Positions 21,096-28,291 of a stretch of 64,000 nucleotides of DNA are shown in pieces. Both the position numbers and the translations under genes were made by a program. Position 1 is the first letter of the stretch, and each line of letters starts with the position of its first letter. The DNA comes from Lacihabitans sp. LS3-19 (lineage in GTDB: Bacteria; Bacteroidota; Bacteroidia; Cytophagales; Spirosomataceae), in the NCBI RefSeq assembly GCF_024343575.1, contig NZ_RJUA01000013.1, positions 46,283 through 110,282 of the forward strand, in the 5' to 3' direction. The notes beneath the pieces were generated by a model. The model was not told the origin of the DNA, searched no databases, and saw only the letters and a list, made by a program, of their open reading frames with translations.

Positions 21096-21560
21096 ATGAT
21101 AAAACTAGACGAAACCGACAAGGATATTTTGAGGTATCTGCAACAAGATGCCAAGCTAACCACTAAGGAATTGGCCAGCAGGCTTAACCTTTCACCCACG
21201 CCTGTTTATGAGCGAATACGTAGATTGGAAGACCAAGGCGTTATAAAAAAATACGTAGCATTGGTAGACCGTGAAAAGGTGGGTAGGGATCTTATGGTTT
21301 TGTGCAATATCCGCTTGAAAGAACATGCTCAAGAAGCTGGAGCGAAGTTTGTAAAGGCCATTGTAGAGATGCAAGAAGTGGTAGAGTGTCTCAATATTTC
21401 GGGCGATTATGATTTTTTGATAAAAGTTGTTGTCAGCGACATGCGTGAATATCAATCGTTTATAATGAATAAATTAGCTTCTTTAGAAAATATTGGCTCG
21501 ACTCAAAGTATCTTCGTGATGGGTGAAATCAAAAATGAGACGGCTTTTGAGCCTGAGTGA
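21096..21560 (+). CDS. Lrp/AsnC family transcriptional regulator
   Basis: 154 residues. The N-terminal winged HTH is L-D-E-T-D-K-D-I-L-R-Y-L-Q-Q-D-A-K then L-N-L-S-P-T-P-V-Y-E-R-I-R-R-L-E. The C-terminal RAM (ACT-like) ligand domain contains C-L-N-I-S-G-D-Y-D-F-L-I-K-V-V. Family members are octameric amino-acid-responsive regulators. The divergent metH and the shared palindrome suggest that it senses methionine or a related amino acid, which is inference. Confidence 0.96.
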   Translation: MIKLDETDKDILRYLQQDAKLTTKELASRLNLSPTPVYERIRRLEDQGVIKKYVALVDREKVGRDLMVLCNIRLKEHAQEAGAKFVKAIVEMQEVVECLNISGDYDFLIKVVVSDMREYQSFIMNKLASLENIGSTQSIFVMGEIKNETAFEPE

Positions 21561-21610
21561 GTTGTTTAATGATTTAATAATCGAATGACAAAATGACTGA
21601 ATTATTTATA

Positions 21611-22014
21611 GCCACGAATGCACGAATTTTCACAAATCTGTGCGTTTTCAAATTAAAATCTGCGTTATTTTAATATCCGCGTCATCAGCGTGCCATTCAA
21701 GCATATATTTTTTTGCCACGAATGCACGGATTTTCACAAATCATTGTAAATCTGCGTTATTTATATCCGCGTCATCTGCGTGCCATTCAAGGACATAGTT
21801 TTTTGCCACGAATGCACGGATTTTCACAAATCATTGTGTGACTTTTTAAAAAATCAGTTTAAATCTGCGTTATTTTAATATCCGTTTCATCCGCGTGCCA
21901 TAAACCACATTGTTTTTTGCCACGAATTCGCAAATTTTCACTAATCAATGTGTGATTTTTTGAAAATCAGTGTAAATCTGCGTTTTTTTATTATCCGTGT
22001 CATCTGCGTGCCAT
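21611..22014. repeat. Four tandem ~100-bp degenerate repeats
   Basis: Units begin with GCCACGAATGCACG-like sequence at 21611, 21715, 21805 and 21919 and end with ATCTGCGTGCCA-like sequence. Each contains TTTTCACAAATC, AATCTGCGTT and ATCCG(C/T)GTCATC(T)GCGTGCC. Units are about 104, 90, 114 and 96 bp, differing by small indels in the middle. The array fills the gap between the Lrp-type and DUF1295 genes. It has no open frame and no CRISPR-like regularity. Related short pieces occur at 17151-17182 and 57411-57436. Confidence 0.85.
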
Positions 22015-22085
22015 TTTCTCGTAAGGTTCAGTTAAAATATTCCAGATAATTTCATATAATTGCCATAGAATTTAAACCTTAAAAT

Positions 22086-23018
22086 ATGAAATTTAATCTT
22101 ATCCTTATTTCTTCGCTTTTGATTTTGGCTTTGATAATCGTTCCTGTTTTTACTTTTTATTTCGATACAAATCATCCTTTGTCTTATGTTCAAACTAACA
22201 CTTTACATTTTTTGGTGAAATTGATGCTTGGACTAGCAATTTTTGTGTTTGTAGTTGGGGAACTTACAAAAAACAATAGCCAAGTAGACAAACTTTGGAG
22301 CATTTTGCCAGCGGTTTATGTTTGGAAAGTTGCGAATGCTTCGGATTTCAACTCAAGAGTAGTTTTGATGGCGATTTTAGCGACGATTTGGGCAGGGAGA
22401 CTAACGTATAATTTCAATAGGAGAGGAGGTTATTCTTGGAAATTTTGGGAAGGCGAAGAGGATTATCGTTGGGAAGTTTTAAGACAAAATCCAGTTTTTA
22501 AAAGTAAAATAGCTTGGAAGCTTTTCCATTTGTTTTTCATTTGTGTATATCAAATGAGTTTGATTTTATTGTTTACACTCCCAAGCATAGTAGCATGGCA
22601 AGGAGGTAGTGAATTGGGCATTTTTGATTGGATATTAACTGCTTTGTTTTTGTTTTTTGTGATTTTCGAAACCGTGGCCGACCAACAGCAATGGAACTAC
22701 CAATCAGTGAAATATGCAAAAAAAGCGGCTAATGAAAACCTTGAAGGAGATTACGCTAAAGGATTTGTTGATACAGGATTGTGGGGCAAAATGCGTCATC
22801 CCAACTATTTCGCAGAGCAATTAATTTGGCTTGTTTTTTATCTTTTTAGTGTTTCTGCAAGCGGAAGGTGGCTGAATTGGTCGGTTATGGGCATCGTATT
22901 ATTACTTTTACTTTTTCAAGGAAGTGCCGACTTCAGCGAAAAACTTTCGGCTGAAAAATATCCAGCTTACAAAGACTATTTGAAAAAAGTGCCGAGATTT
23001 TTGCCGAAATTTTGGTAA
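22086..23018 (+). CDS. DUF1295 (steroid 5-alpha-reductase/ICMT-fold) membrane protein
   Basis: 310 residues with about seven hydrophobic segments. The C-terminal part has the family signature: L-W-G-K-M-R-H-P-N-Y-F-A-E-Q and F-Q-G-S-A-D-F-S-E-K-L-S, ending Y-P-A-Y-K-D-Y-L-K-K-V-P-R-F. These residues bind NADPH or SAM in related reductases and isoprenylcysteine methyltransferases. The middle segment V-D-K-L-W-S-I-L-P is typical of DUF1295. It is likely an integral-membrane lipid or steroid-like reductase; the substrate is unknown. Confidence 0.92.
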   Translation: MKFNLILISSLLILALIIVPVFTFYFDTNHPLSYVQTNTLHFLVKLMLGLAIFVFVVGELTKNNSQVDKLWSILPAVYVWKVANASDFNSRVVLMAILATIWAGRLTYNFNRRGGYSWKFWEGEEDYRWEVLRQNPVFKSKIAWKLFHLFFICVYQMSLILLFTLPSIVAWQGGSELGIFDWILTALFLFFVIFETVADQQQWNYQSVKYAKKAANENLEGDYAKGFVDTGLWGKMRHPNYFAEQLIWLVFYLFSVSASGRWLNWSVMGIVLLLLLFQGSADFSEKLSAEKYPAYKDYLKKVPRFLPKFW

Positions 23019-23048
23019 AAAAAACAGGACCAAGCCCGTTTTTTTTCT
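23016..23048. terminator. Bidirectional terminator between DUF1295 and ppk2
   Basis: A run of A with ACAGG pairs with CCCGT and a run of T (one A-C mismatch) around a short loop, between two convergent stop codons. Confidence 0.6.
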
Positions 23049-24111
23049 AATTATCCACCTGCAAGGCTCTTCTGTGATATCTTGTAACTATGTCAGGATC
23101 AGGCAATACTCTGGTCTTGAGACTTTTGTTTTCGTAGTCTATTTTTGACAAAACATAGCGGATACTCTCTAACCTCGCTCGCATTTTATTGTTAGCTTTT
23201 ACAATAATCCATGGACTAAAAGAAGTATGTGTTTTATTAAACATTTCTTCTTTGTAATTGGTATATAAATTCCACTTTTCTTGAGCTTCCATGTCTACAG
23301 GACTAAGTTTCCATTGTTTAAGTGGATTGGCCATTCTTGACTTAAATCTTCTCAATTGTTCTTCTTTCGATATTGAAAACCAGAATTTTATGATTAAAAT
23401 ACCATCTTCATAGAGCATGTGTTCAAACTCCGTGACTTGTTGCATAAACCGCTCATATTGACTTTTGCTACAAAATCCATTTACCGGCTCTACCACAGCT
23501 CTATTATACCAACTTCTGTCAAAAAACACAATTTCGCCTTTGTTAGGCAGTTGTTTGATGTACCGTTGAAAATACCATTGTCCCATTTCATCTGCAGTTG
23601 GTTTTGGAAGTGCGACTACTCGTAATGCCCTAGGATTCATGTGTTCTGTAAATCGCCGGATGGTTCCGCCTTTGCCAGCGGCATCCCTGCCTTCAAAAAG
23701 TATAACTACACGTGCCCCCGAATCTTGCACCCATCTTTGAAGTTTTACCAGTTCTATTTGAAGTTTTTCAAGCTCAGTTTCGTACCTGAGGGACTTTAAA
23801 ATCCTTTGCGGGTCTGCTTTTTTCTGCCTAAAATATTCAGCCAAATCGTTTTTGGAATTCATTTCTGCCAGCTCGCCCAAAGTTATGGTTTCACTTTTCC
23901 AAGTCAAATCCTCCACTATAGGTTGCCTAGCTTTTGAAGTTATTCTTTTCGGAATAACTGGAGTAGGTTTTGCAGATTCTATTTCCAGTACCTTTGGTGA
24001 TTCTATTAAGAGTTTCGCTTCATAGCTTTTCTCATTTTTGCTTTCCTCAGTTTTTTTAGTAGCCAGAGGTTTAGTGCTATTTTTTTTTGTTGTAGATGTA
24101 CTTTTAGCCAT
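23047..24111 (-). CDS. ppk2: Polyphosphate kinase 2 family protein
   Basis: 354 residues. A Lys/Ser/Thr-rich, probably disordered N-terminus (about 90 residues) precedes the PPK2 domain. Walker A is E-G-R-D-A-A-G-K-G-G, the second motif is V-F-F-D-R-S-W-Y-N-R-A-V-V-E with the Asp and lid Arg, and the family's P-R-A-L-R-V-V-A-L-P-K-P is present. PPK2 enzymes phosphorylate GDP or ADP (or AMP) with polyphosphate; the sub-class cannot be fixed from sequence alone. The long basic N-terminal tail is unusual compared with minimal PPK2. Confidence 0.95.
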   Translation of the reverse strand: MAKSTSTTKKNSTKPLATKKTEESKNEKSYEAKLLIESPKVLEIESAKPTPVIPKRITSKARQPIVEDLTWKSETITLGELAEMNSKNDLAEYFRQKKADPQRILKSLRYETELEKLQIELVKLQRWVQDSGARVVILFEGRDAAGKGGTIRRFTEHMNPRALRVVALPKPTADEMGQWYFQRYIKQLPNKGEIVFFDRSWYNRAVVEPVNGFCSKSQYERFMQQVTEFEHMLYEDGILIIKFWFSISKEEQLRRFKSRMANPLKQWKLSPVDMEAQEKWNLYTNYKEEMFNKTHTSFSPWIIVKANNKMRARLESIRYVLSKIDYENKSLKTRVLPDPDIVTRYHRRALQVDN

Positions 24112-24230
24112 ATTTATAGAAGGTTGGTAAATACTAAAATTAAAATTTGTGGAATAATTTAAAAATGACAGATTGGAGATTTAAATATGTTTTTTATCAT
24201 AAAAATAGACTTTTTAACTGTGTTTAAGTC

Positions 24231-24956
24231 TTAATTGATTTTATACTCTCCTGATTTTGACATACTTACCAATGGGGGTGTTTTAGTTTTATTGAAATAT
24301 AAATATGCAATTTGCAAACTTTTCCAAAAAGAATAATTAGGATTAGTCTTTTTAGTTTCAAGTTTTGCCTCGGTCAATTCAAATGGGAAAATATGAACTG
24401 GAATGTTTTTTTGACCTGTATTTCTAGCCATTACTGCCATTGTATAGACTTCTTTAATTTTATCATCAGAGATAGGAACACAGCCTATTGAGACATTGGA
24501 GCCGTGTATAAAAATGTCTCCTCCAGGTTTAATATCGCCTAAAACCTTATCAGAGGTATTTGGATAATTTATGCCTAATGAGAGGTGGAAATTACTTAAA
24601 GGATTGAATCTATCAATAAAATAGAATCCTTCGGGCACTTGTAAATCACCTTCTTTGCGTTTCGGCCCGGGAATCCCTGATGAATAAGTAATTGGGTAGG
24701 ATTTAAATAGCTTAAATTCTTTGGCATTCTTGTTTTTTACCCAAATTTCTAAGATTTTTTCTTCTTTAAAAACCCTAATAAAAATATTGAACTCATCAGA
24801 ATTTATACCTTGGGATTTTAGGTTCTCAGCCAATTCAGGCCATTTGAGGTAAAAAGCCTCCTTAACTCTTTCATATTTGAATTGGTTTTCTTTGAAGTTT
24901 TGTGAAAATGTCATAAGACTGAATAAATTTAGGATAGTAAGGAAGATGAATTTCAT
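24231..24956 (-). CDS. L,D-transpeptidase (YkuD) family murein protein
   Basis: 241 residues with a signal peptide (M-K-F-I-F-L-T-I-L-N-L-F-S-L-M-T-F-S). The YkuD catalytic motif is I-F-I-H-G-S-N-V-S-I-G-C-V-P-I, with His and the nucleophilic Cys. Y-S-S-G-I-P-G-P-K-R-K-E-G-D and P-E-G-F-Y-F-I-D are the usual upstream segments. It acts in the periplasm as an L,D-transpeptidase or murein endopeptidase on peptidoglycan. It is shorter than YbiS-type proteins and lacks a LysM domain. Confidence 0.92.
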   Translation of the reverse strand: MKFIFLTILNLFSLMTFSQNFKENQFKYERVKEAFYLKWPELAENLKSQGINSDEFNIFIRVFKEEKILEIWVKNKNAKEFKLFKSYPITYSSGIPGPKRKEGDLQVPEGFYFIDRFNPLSNFHLSLGINYPNTSDKVLGDIKPGGDIFIHGSNVSIGCVPISDDKIKEVYTMAVMARNTGQKNIPVHIFPFELTEAKLETKKTNPNYSFWKSLQIAYLYFNKTKTPPLVSMSKSGEYKIN

Positions 24957-25172
24957 GAATTTTAGTGATTTTCTAAAGGATTATTGCAATTTCAAAATTA
25001 GAATAATTTGTTCGATTTTTAATTTGTGAATTACATTTTTATAGCTATGGTATTTTGTTTTCCAATAATTTAGCTTAAATTGGTACACTATTTATAGTAC
25101 ATGAAAGCTTTTAGAAATCGGATTTAATTTTTTATTCCCACCCGCTTTTTTAAGTTTTAAACCCAAAATGCC

Positions 25173-26768
25173 ATGAAAATAACCATATTCTTTTTGATAA
25201 GTTTTGCCCTCTATGGCCAAACAGTTGACCTCAAAAGAGGACTTGTAGTCCATTATCCTATTAGTGGTAATCTAATAGATGTAAGCGGAAACGTCAATGA
25301 CGGAATTGTAGATACTGAAGCTGTTTATGCTGAAGATAGGTTTGGAAACCCCAAAGGAGCACTATATCTTGACGGTGTACAAAGCGAAATTTGGTCAAAA
25401 AATTCTGAGTCAATAAATACCTTAGGTATTCAAAATGCCTTTTGTATTTCAGTTTGGGTATATGTGGAAGATTGGGGCGAGGATGAGATTTTTCCAATAG
25501 TACATAAGGCGGTCAGCTTTTCAAAAAATGCCTATTCGTTGACAATTAACCCTAAAGGACTTTATATTAAAGACAGAAAAGAGGGTTTTGGGTTTGATTA
25601 TAAATTCTCCCAAAAAAAATGGTACCATATAGTAGCTAATTATGCCAGTATCGGAAACCAAGAAATGGCTTGGGGCTTTGAAATCAATGACTTAGGTAAC
25701 AAATCAACTGAAAAAGTCTTACAAGGTCCTGATATGTCAAATGTGAGTTTGTATTTTGGTAAAACTAAAACTTTTGAGGATAATGTTGCCAAAACAATCT
25801 TTGCTAAAGGAAGATTAGACGACATAAGGGTCTATAACAGAATAATAGAAAAAAATGAAGTCAAGTTGCTTTTCGAATGGGATGAGTCGCAGGATATGAC
25901 GGAAAAGGAAATGGCGGATTTTGCTTCTATTAATTCTAAAAAAGAAAATTTGGCAGCTGAAAATTCAAACATTTTAAAGGAAAGCAATCAAAAAGTTCCT
26001 GTACCAGAAGTGGATAGAGGTGACAAATCAAGCGATTCTGAAACTGATTTATCAAGTGTTCCAGGTAAATATTATGCTTTAATTATCGGAAACAATGACT
26101 ACATAGACCCTGAAATTACTTCCTTAGACAAACCATTTGATGATGCATCTGAATTATATGAGATATTGGTTAATCAGTATAATTTTGAAAAAGAGAATGT
26201 TAAACTTTTGAAAAATGCAAAATATGAAGAAACGATTCAGCAATTTGATGATTTTACCAAAATCGTAAAGCCAACTGATAATTTTTTAGTTTTTTATGCA
26301 GGCCATGGTTTTTGGGACAAGGACAAAGAACTCGGTTATTGGATGCCTGTTGATTCTAAAAAAATCAATAAAGCCCAATGGCTTTCAAATAGCTTAATTA
26401 AAGACTACATGCACAGTATAAATTCTAAACATACCTTGTTGATTGCTGACGCTTGTTTTAGTGGAAGTATTTTTAAATCCAGAGCTGCATTTGCAGATGC
26501 CTCATTGGCTATTAATAAGCTATATGATTTGCCAAGCAGAAAGGCCATGACGAGTGGAACCTTAAAAACAGTGCCCGATGAAAGCGTTTTTTTAAAGTAC
26601 TTAGTAAAGAAATTAACAGAAAATCAAGATGATTATCTTTCCTCAGATGAGCTTTTTATGCGTTTTCGGATTGCTGTCACAAATAATTCTAAAACGACCC
26701 CACTCTATGGGGTGATTCAAGAAACTGGAGACGAAGGCGGTGAGTTTATTTTTGTTAAAAGAAAATAA
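25173..26768 (+). CDS. Secreted LamG-caspase (peptidase C14-like), catalytically intact
   Basis: 531 residues. A short signal peptide is followed by a LamG/concanavalin-like domain (about 20-235; G-L-V-V-H-Y-P-I-S-G-N-L-I-D-V-S-G-N and G-R-L-D-D-I-R-V-Y-N-R). A Ser/Asp/Glu linker follows, then a caspase-fold domain from about residue 299. The dyad is intact: H378 in F-Y-A-G-H-G and C428 in L-L-I-A-D-A-C-F-S-G-S. The substrate is unknown. It is the first gene of a four-gene same-strand operon that ends at a terminator at 32503-32527, with 25 nt to the next start. Confidence 0.92.
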   Translation: MKITIFFLISFALYGQTVDLKRGLVVHYPISGNLIDVSGNVNDGIVDTEAVYAEDRFGNPKGALYLDGVQSEIWSKNSESINTLGIQNAFCISVWVYVEDWGEDEIFPIVHKAVSFSKNAYSLTINPKGLYIKDRKEGFGFDYKFSQKKWYHIVANYASIGNQEMAWGFEINDLGNKSTEKVLQGPDMSNVSLYFGKTKTFEDNVAKTIFAKGRLDDIRVYNRIIEKNEVKLLFEWDESQDMTEKEMADFASINSKKENLAAENSNILKESNQKVPVPEVDRGDKSSDSETDLSSVPGKYYALIIGNNDYIDPEITSLDKPFDDASELYEILVNQYNFEKENVKLLKNAKYEETIQQFDDFTKIVKPTDNFLVFYAGHGFWDKDKELGYWMPVDSKKINKAQWLSNSLIKDYMHSINSKHTLLIADACFSGSIFKSRAAFADASLAINKLYDLPSRKAMTSGTLKTVPDESVFLKYLVKKLTENQDDYLSSDELFMRFRIAVTNNSKTTPLYGVIQETGDEGGEFIFVKRK

Positions 26769-26793
26769 ATTCTATCTTTAAACCATAAGTATT

Positions 26794-28290
26794 ATGAAAA
26801 CGAAGTTATTTTTCTCCTTTTTTGTTTGTTTTAAAATATTCAGTCAAAGCCCTCAGCTGCATCTTATGATAGCCTGTGATGTAAAAGACACTAAATATGG
26901 CGTAGAAACCTATGGTAAACTCGAAAAGCTAAAACAGTCTTTTGGCTTAATTAGCAAGTCAATTAACTATCCATTAAAATTCAAATATTGGTACGAGGAA
27001 GATTTTACTTCTGAATTGGTAAATAAGTATTTACGAGATAGTTTAAGTGAAATAGGCAGAAATGACATTGTTGTTTTTTATTATTTGGGTAGGGGAGAAA
27101 CCGAAAGTACTTCGAACAAAACACCTTCAAAATTATTGTTTAGAAATCCAAAACAGGCTTTAAATATACAATCAGTCAATTTATTTTTGAAAAATAAAGG
27201 AAGATTGGCCATGGTCATAGCAGATTGTTATGAGCCTTTTTCAAAATCGAGAAGTTTGTTTTTAGAAGATGAGCCTATTGAAAGTAAACAGATTAATGAA
27301 ATCGTCGACACTTCAGAATTGGATTCTTTGCAAGCCTTAAAAATAAAAAAGAATCTTTCAAAAATATCAGAATCGACGTTTACCAATTATATCCAATCAA
27401 AAGATAGTTTGGAGGGTATATACAGTCGACTTGTTAAAAATGAAACCAATGAAGCGGTTTTAGAACAAAAAATACTTCTTTTATTAAAGAGATTGGCCCA
27501 TTATCCGAGTTTGGGTTTTCCTGAAGAAAAGAGATCATTACAACGTAAATTTGACATTTTGCCTGATTTATCTTTGAAATATGTCAGCAATCGTGATTTT
27601 TCATGTGTGGTAGATAGCCTATATAAAATCAATGCTTTGTTAGATTTTACGCATCCCCTTCAGGTTTATCTAGATACTCTTATAAAAATACCACTTGATG
27701 ATTCTGACGAAAGGCCAGCAGTGACGACTGAGAGATTTAATGAGTATGTAATTCGGAAAATGTTTTTTAGTAATTGTGGCAACACAGTAAGCACAAACAA
27801 TATTGGAGCTTCGTCTCCTGGCTTCGATTATACCGATAGTTTTTATAAAAACCTATCTATATTGTCCAATTCTTCAGATACTAAATCTATCAATAAATTG
27901 GAGATTGATAATCTTTTAAAACCTCAAAAAGTAAATCCTTATTTTGCAATAAGTAACAAAACTTGCCCTTCTGCTACAGAAAAAGAGGTCTATTATTTGC
28001 CCAAAATCATTTATTCAGGTAAAGATATTGAAGAGAAATTTAACGCATTTTTTATGACGAAAGACCTTTTGGCAAAAAAAAGATACAGGGAAGAAATCCT
28101 TCAAATATTTGAAAAAAATGCGAAAATAGCCATCAAAACCAAGGGTAAAAAACAGATTTTCCAACCTCTGATTGAATATTTAAATATTAATAGCCAAATC
28201 AAACCTTCAAAAATTGACATTCCAGTTCAAAGGATTGTAAGAGATAAAACTTTTGGTAAAATCAAAACCCTTCTAGTGGTTGAACCTTAG
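26794..28290 (+). CDS. Secreted caspase-fold pseudoenzyme with one C-terminal repeat
   Basis: 498 residues with a signal peptide. The N-terminal half has the caspase-fold strands P-Q-L-H-L-M-I-A-C-D-V, D-I-V-V-F-Y-Y-L-G-R-G and L-A-M-V-I-A-D-C-Y-E. Compared with the neighbouring intact caspase the catalytic His is Arg (R100), and the Cys at D+2 is Tyr (Y146); only the Cys one residue earlier (C145) remains. The second half holds one copy of a repeat (LKRLAHYPSLGFP, then VVDSLYKINALLDFTHPL), then a shared C-terminal domain ending F-G-K-I-K-T-L-L-V-V-E-P. It is paralogous to the next gene. Confidence 0.8.
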   Translation: MKTKLFFSFFVCFKIFSQSPQLHLMIACDVKDTKYGVETYGKLEKLKQSFGLISKSINYPLKFKYWYEEDFTSELVNKYLRDSLSEIGRNDIVVFYYLGRGETESTSNKTPSKLLFRNPKQALNIQSVNLFLKNKGRLAMVIADCYEPFSKSRSLFLEDEPIESKQINEIVDTSELDSLQALKIKKNLSKISESTFTNYIQSKDSLEGIYSRLVKNETNEAVLEQKILLLLKRLAHYPSLGFPEEKRSLQRKFDILPDLSLKYVSNRDFSCVVDSLYKINALLDFTHPLQVYLDTLIKIPLDDSDERPAVTTERFNEYVIRKMFFSNCGNTVSTNNIGASSPGFDYTDSFYKNLSILSNSSDTKSINKLEIDNLLKPQKVNPYFAISNKTCPSATEKEVYYLPKIIYSGKDIEEKFNAFFMTKDLLAKKRYREEILQIFEKNAKIAIKTKGKKQIFQPLIEYLNINSQIKPSKIDIPVQRIVRDKTFGKIKTLLVVEP

Positions 28291-28291
28291 T

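Noticed and set aside
21611..22014. CRISPR array
   Set aside because: Units are about 100 bp with no unique spacers of constant length and no cas genes.
25083..25100. Near-palindrome GTACACTATTTATAGTAC before the caspase operon
   Set aside because: Only six of eight positions match and no second copy was found, so it was not called an operator.
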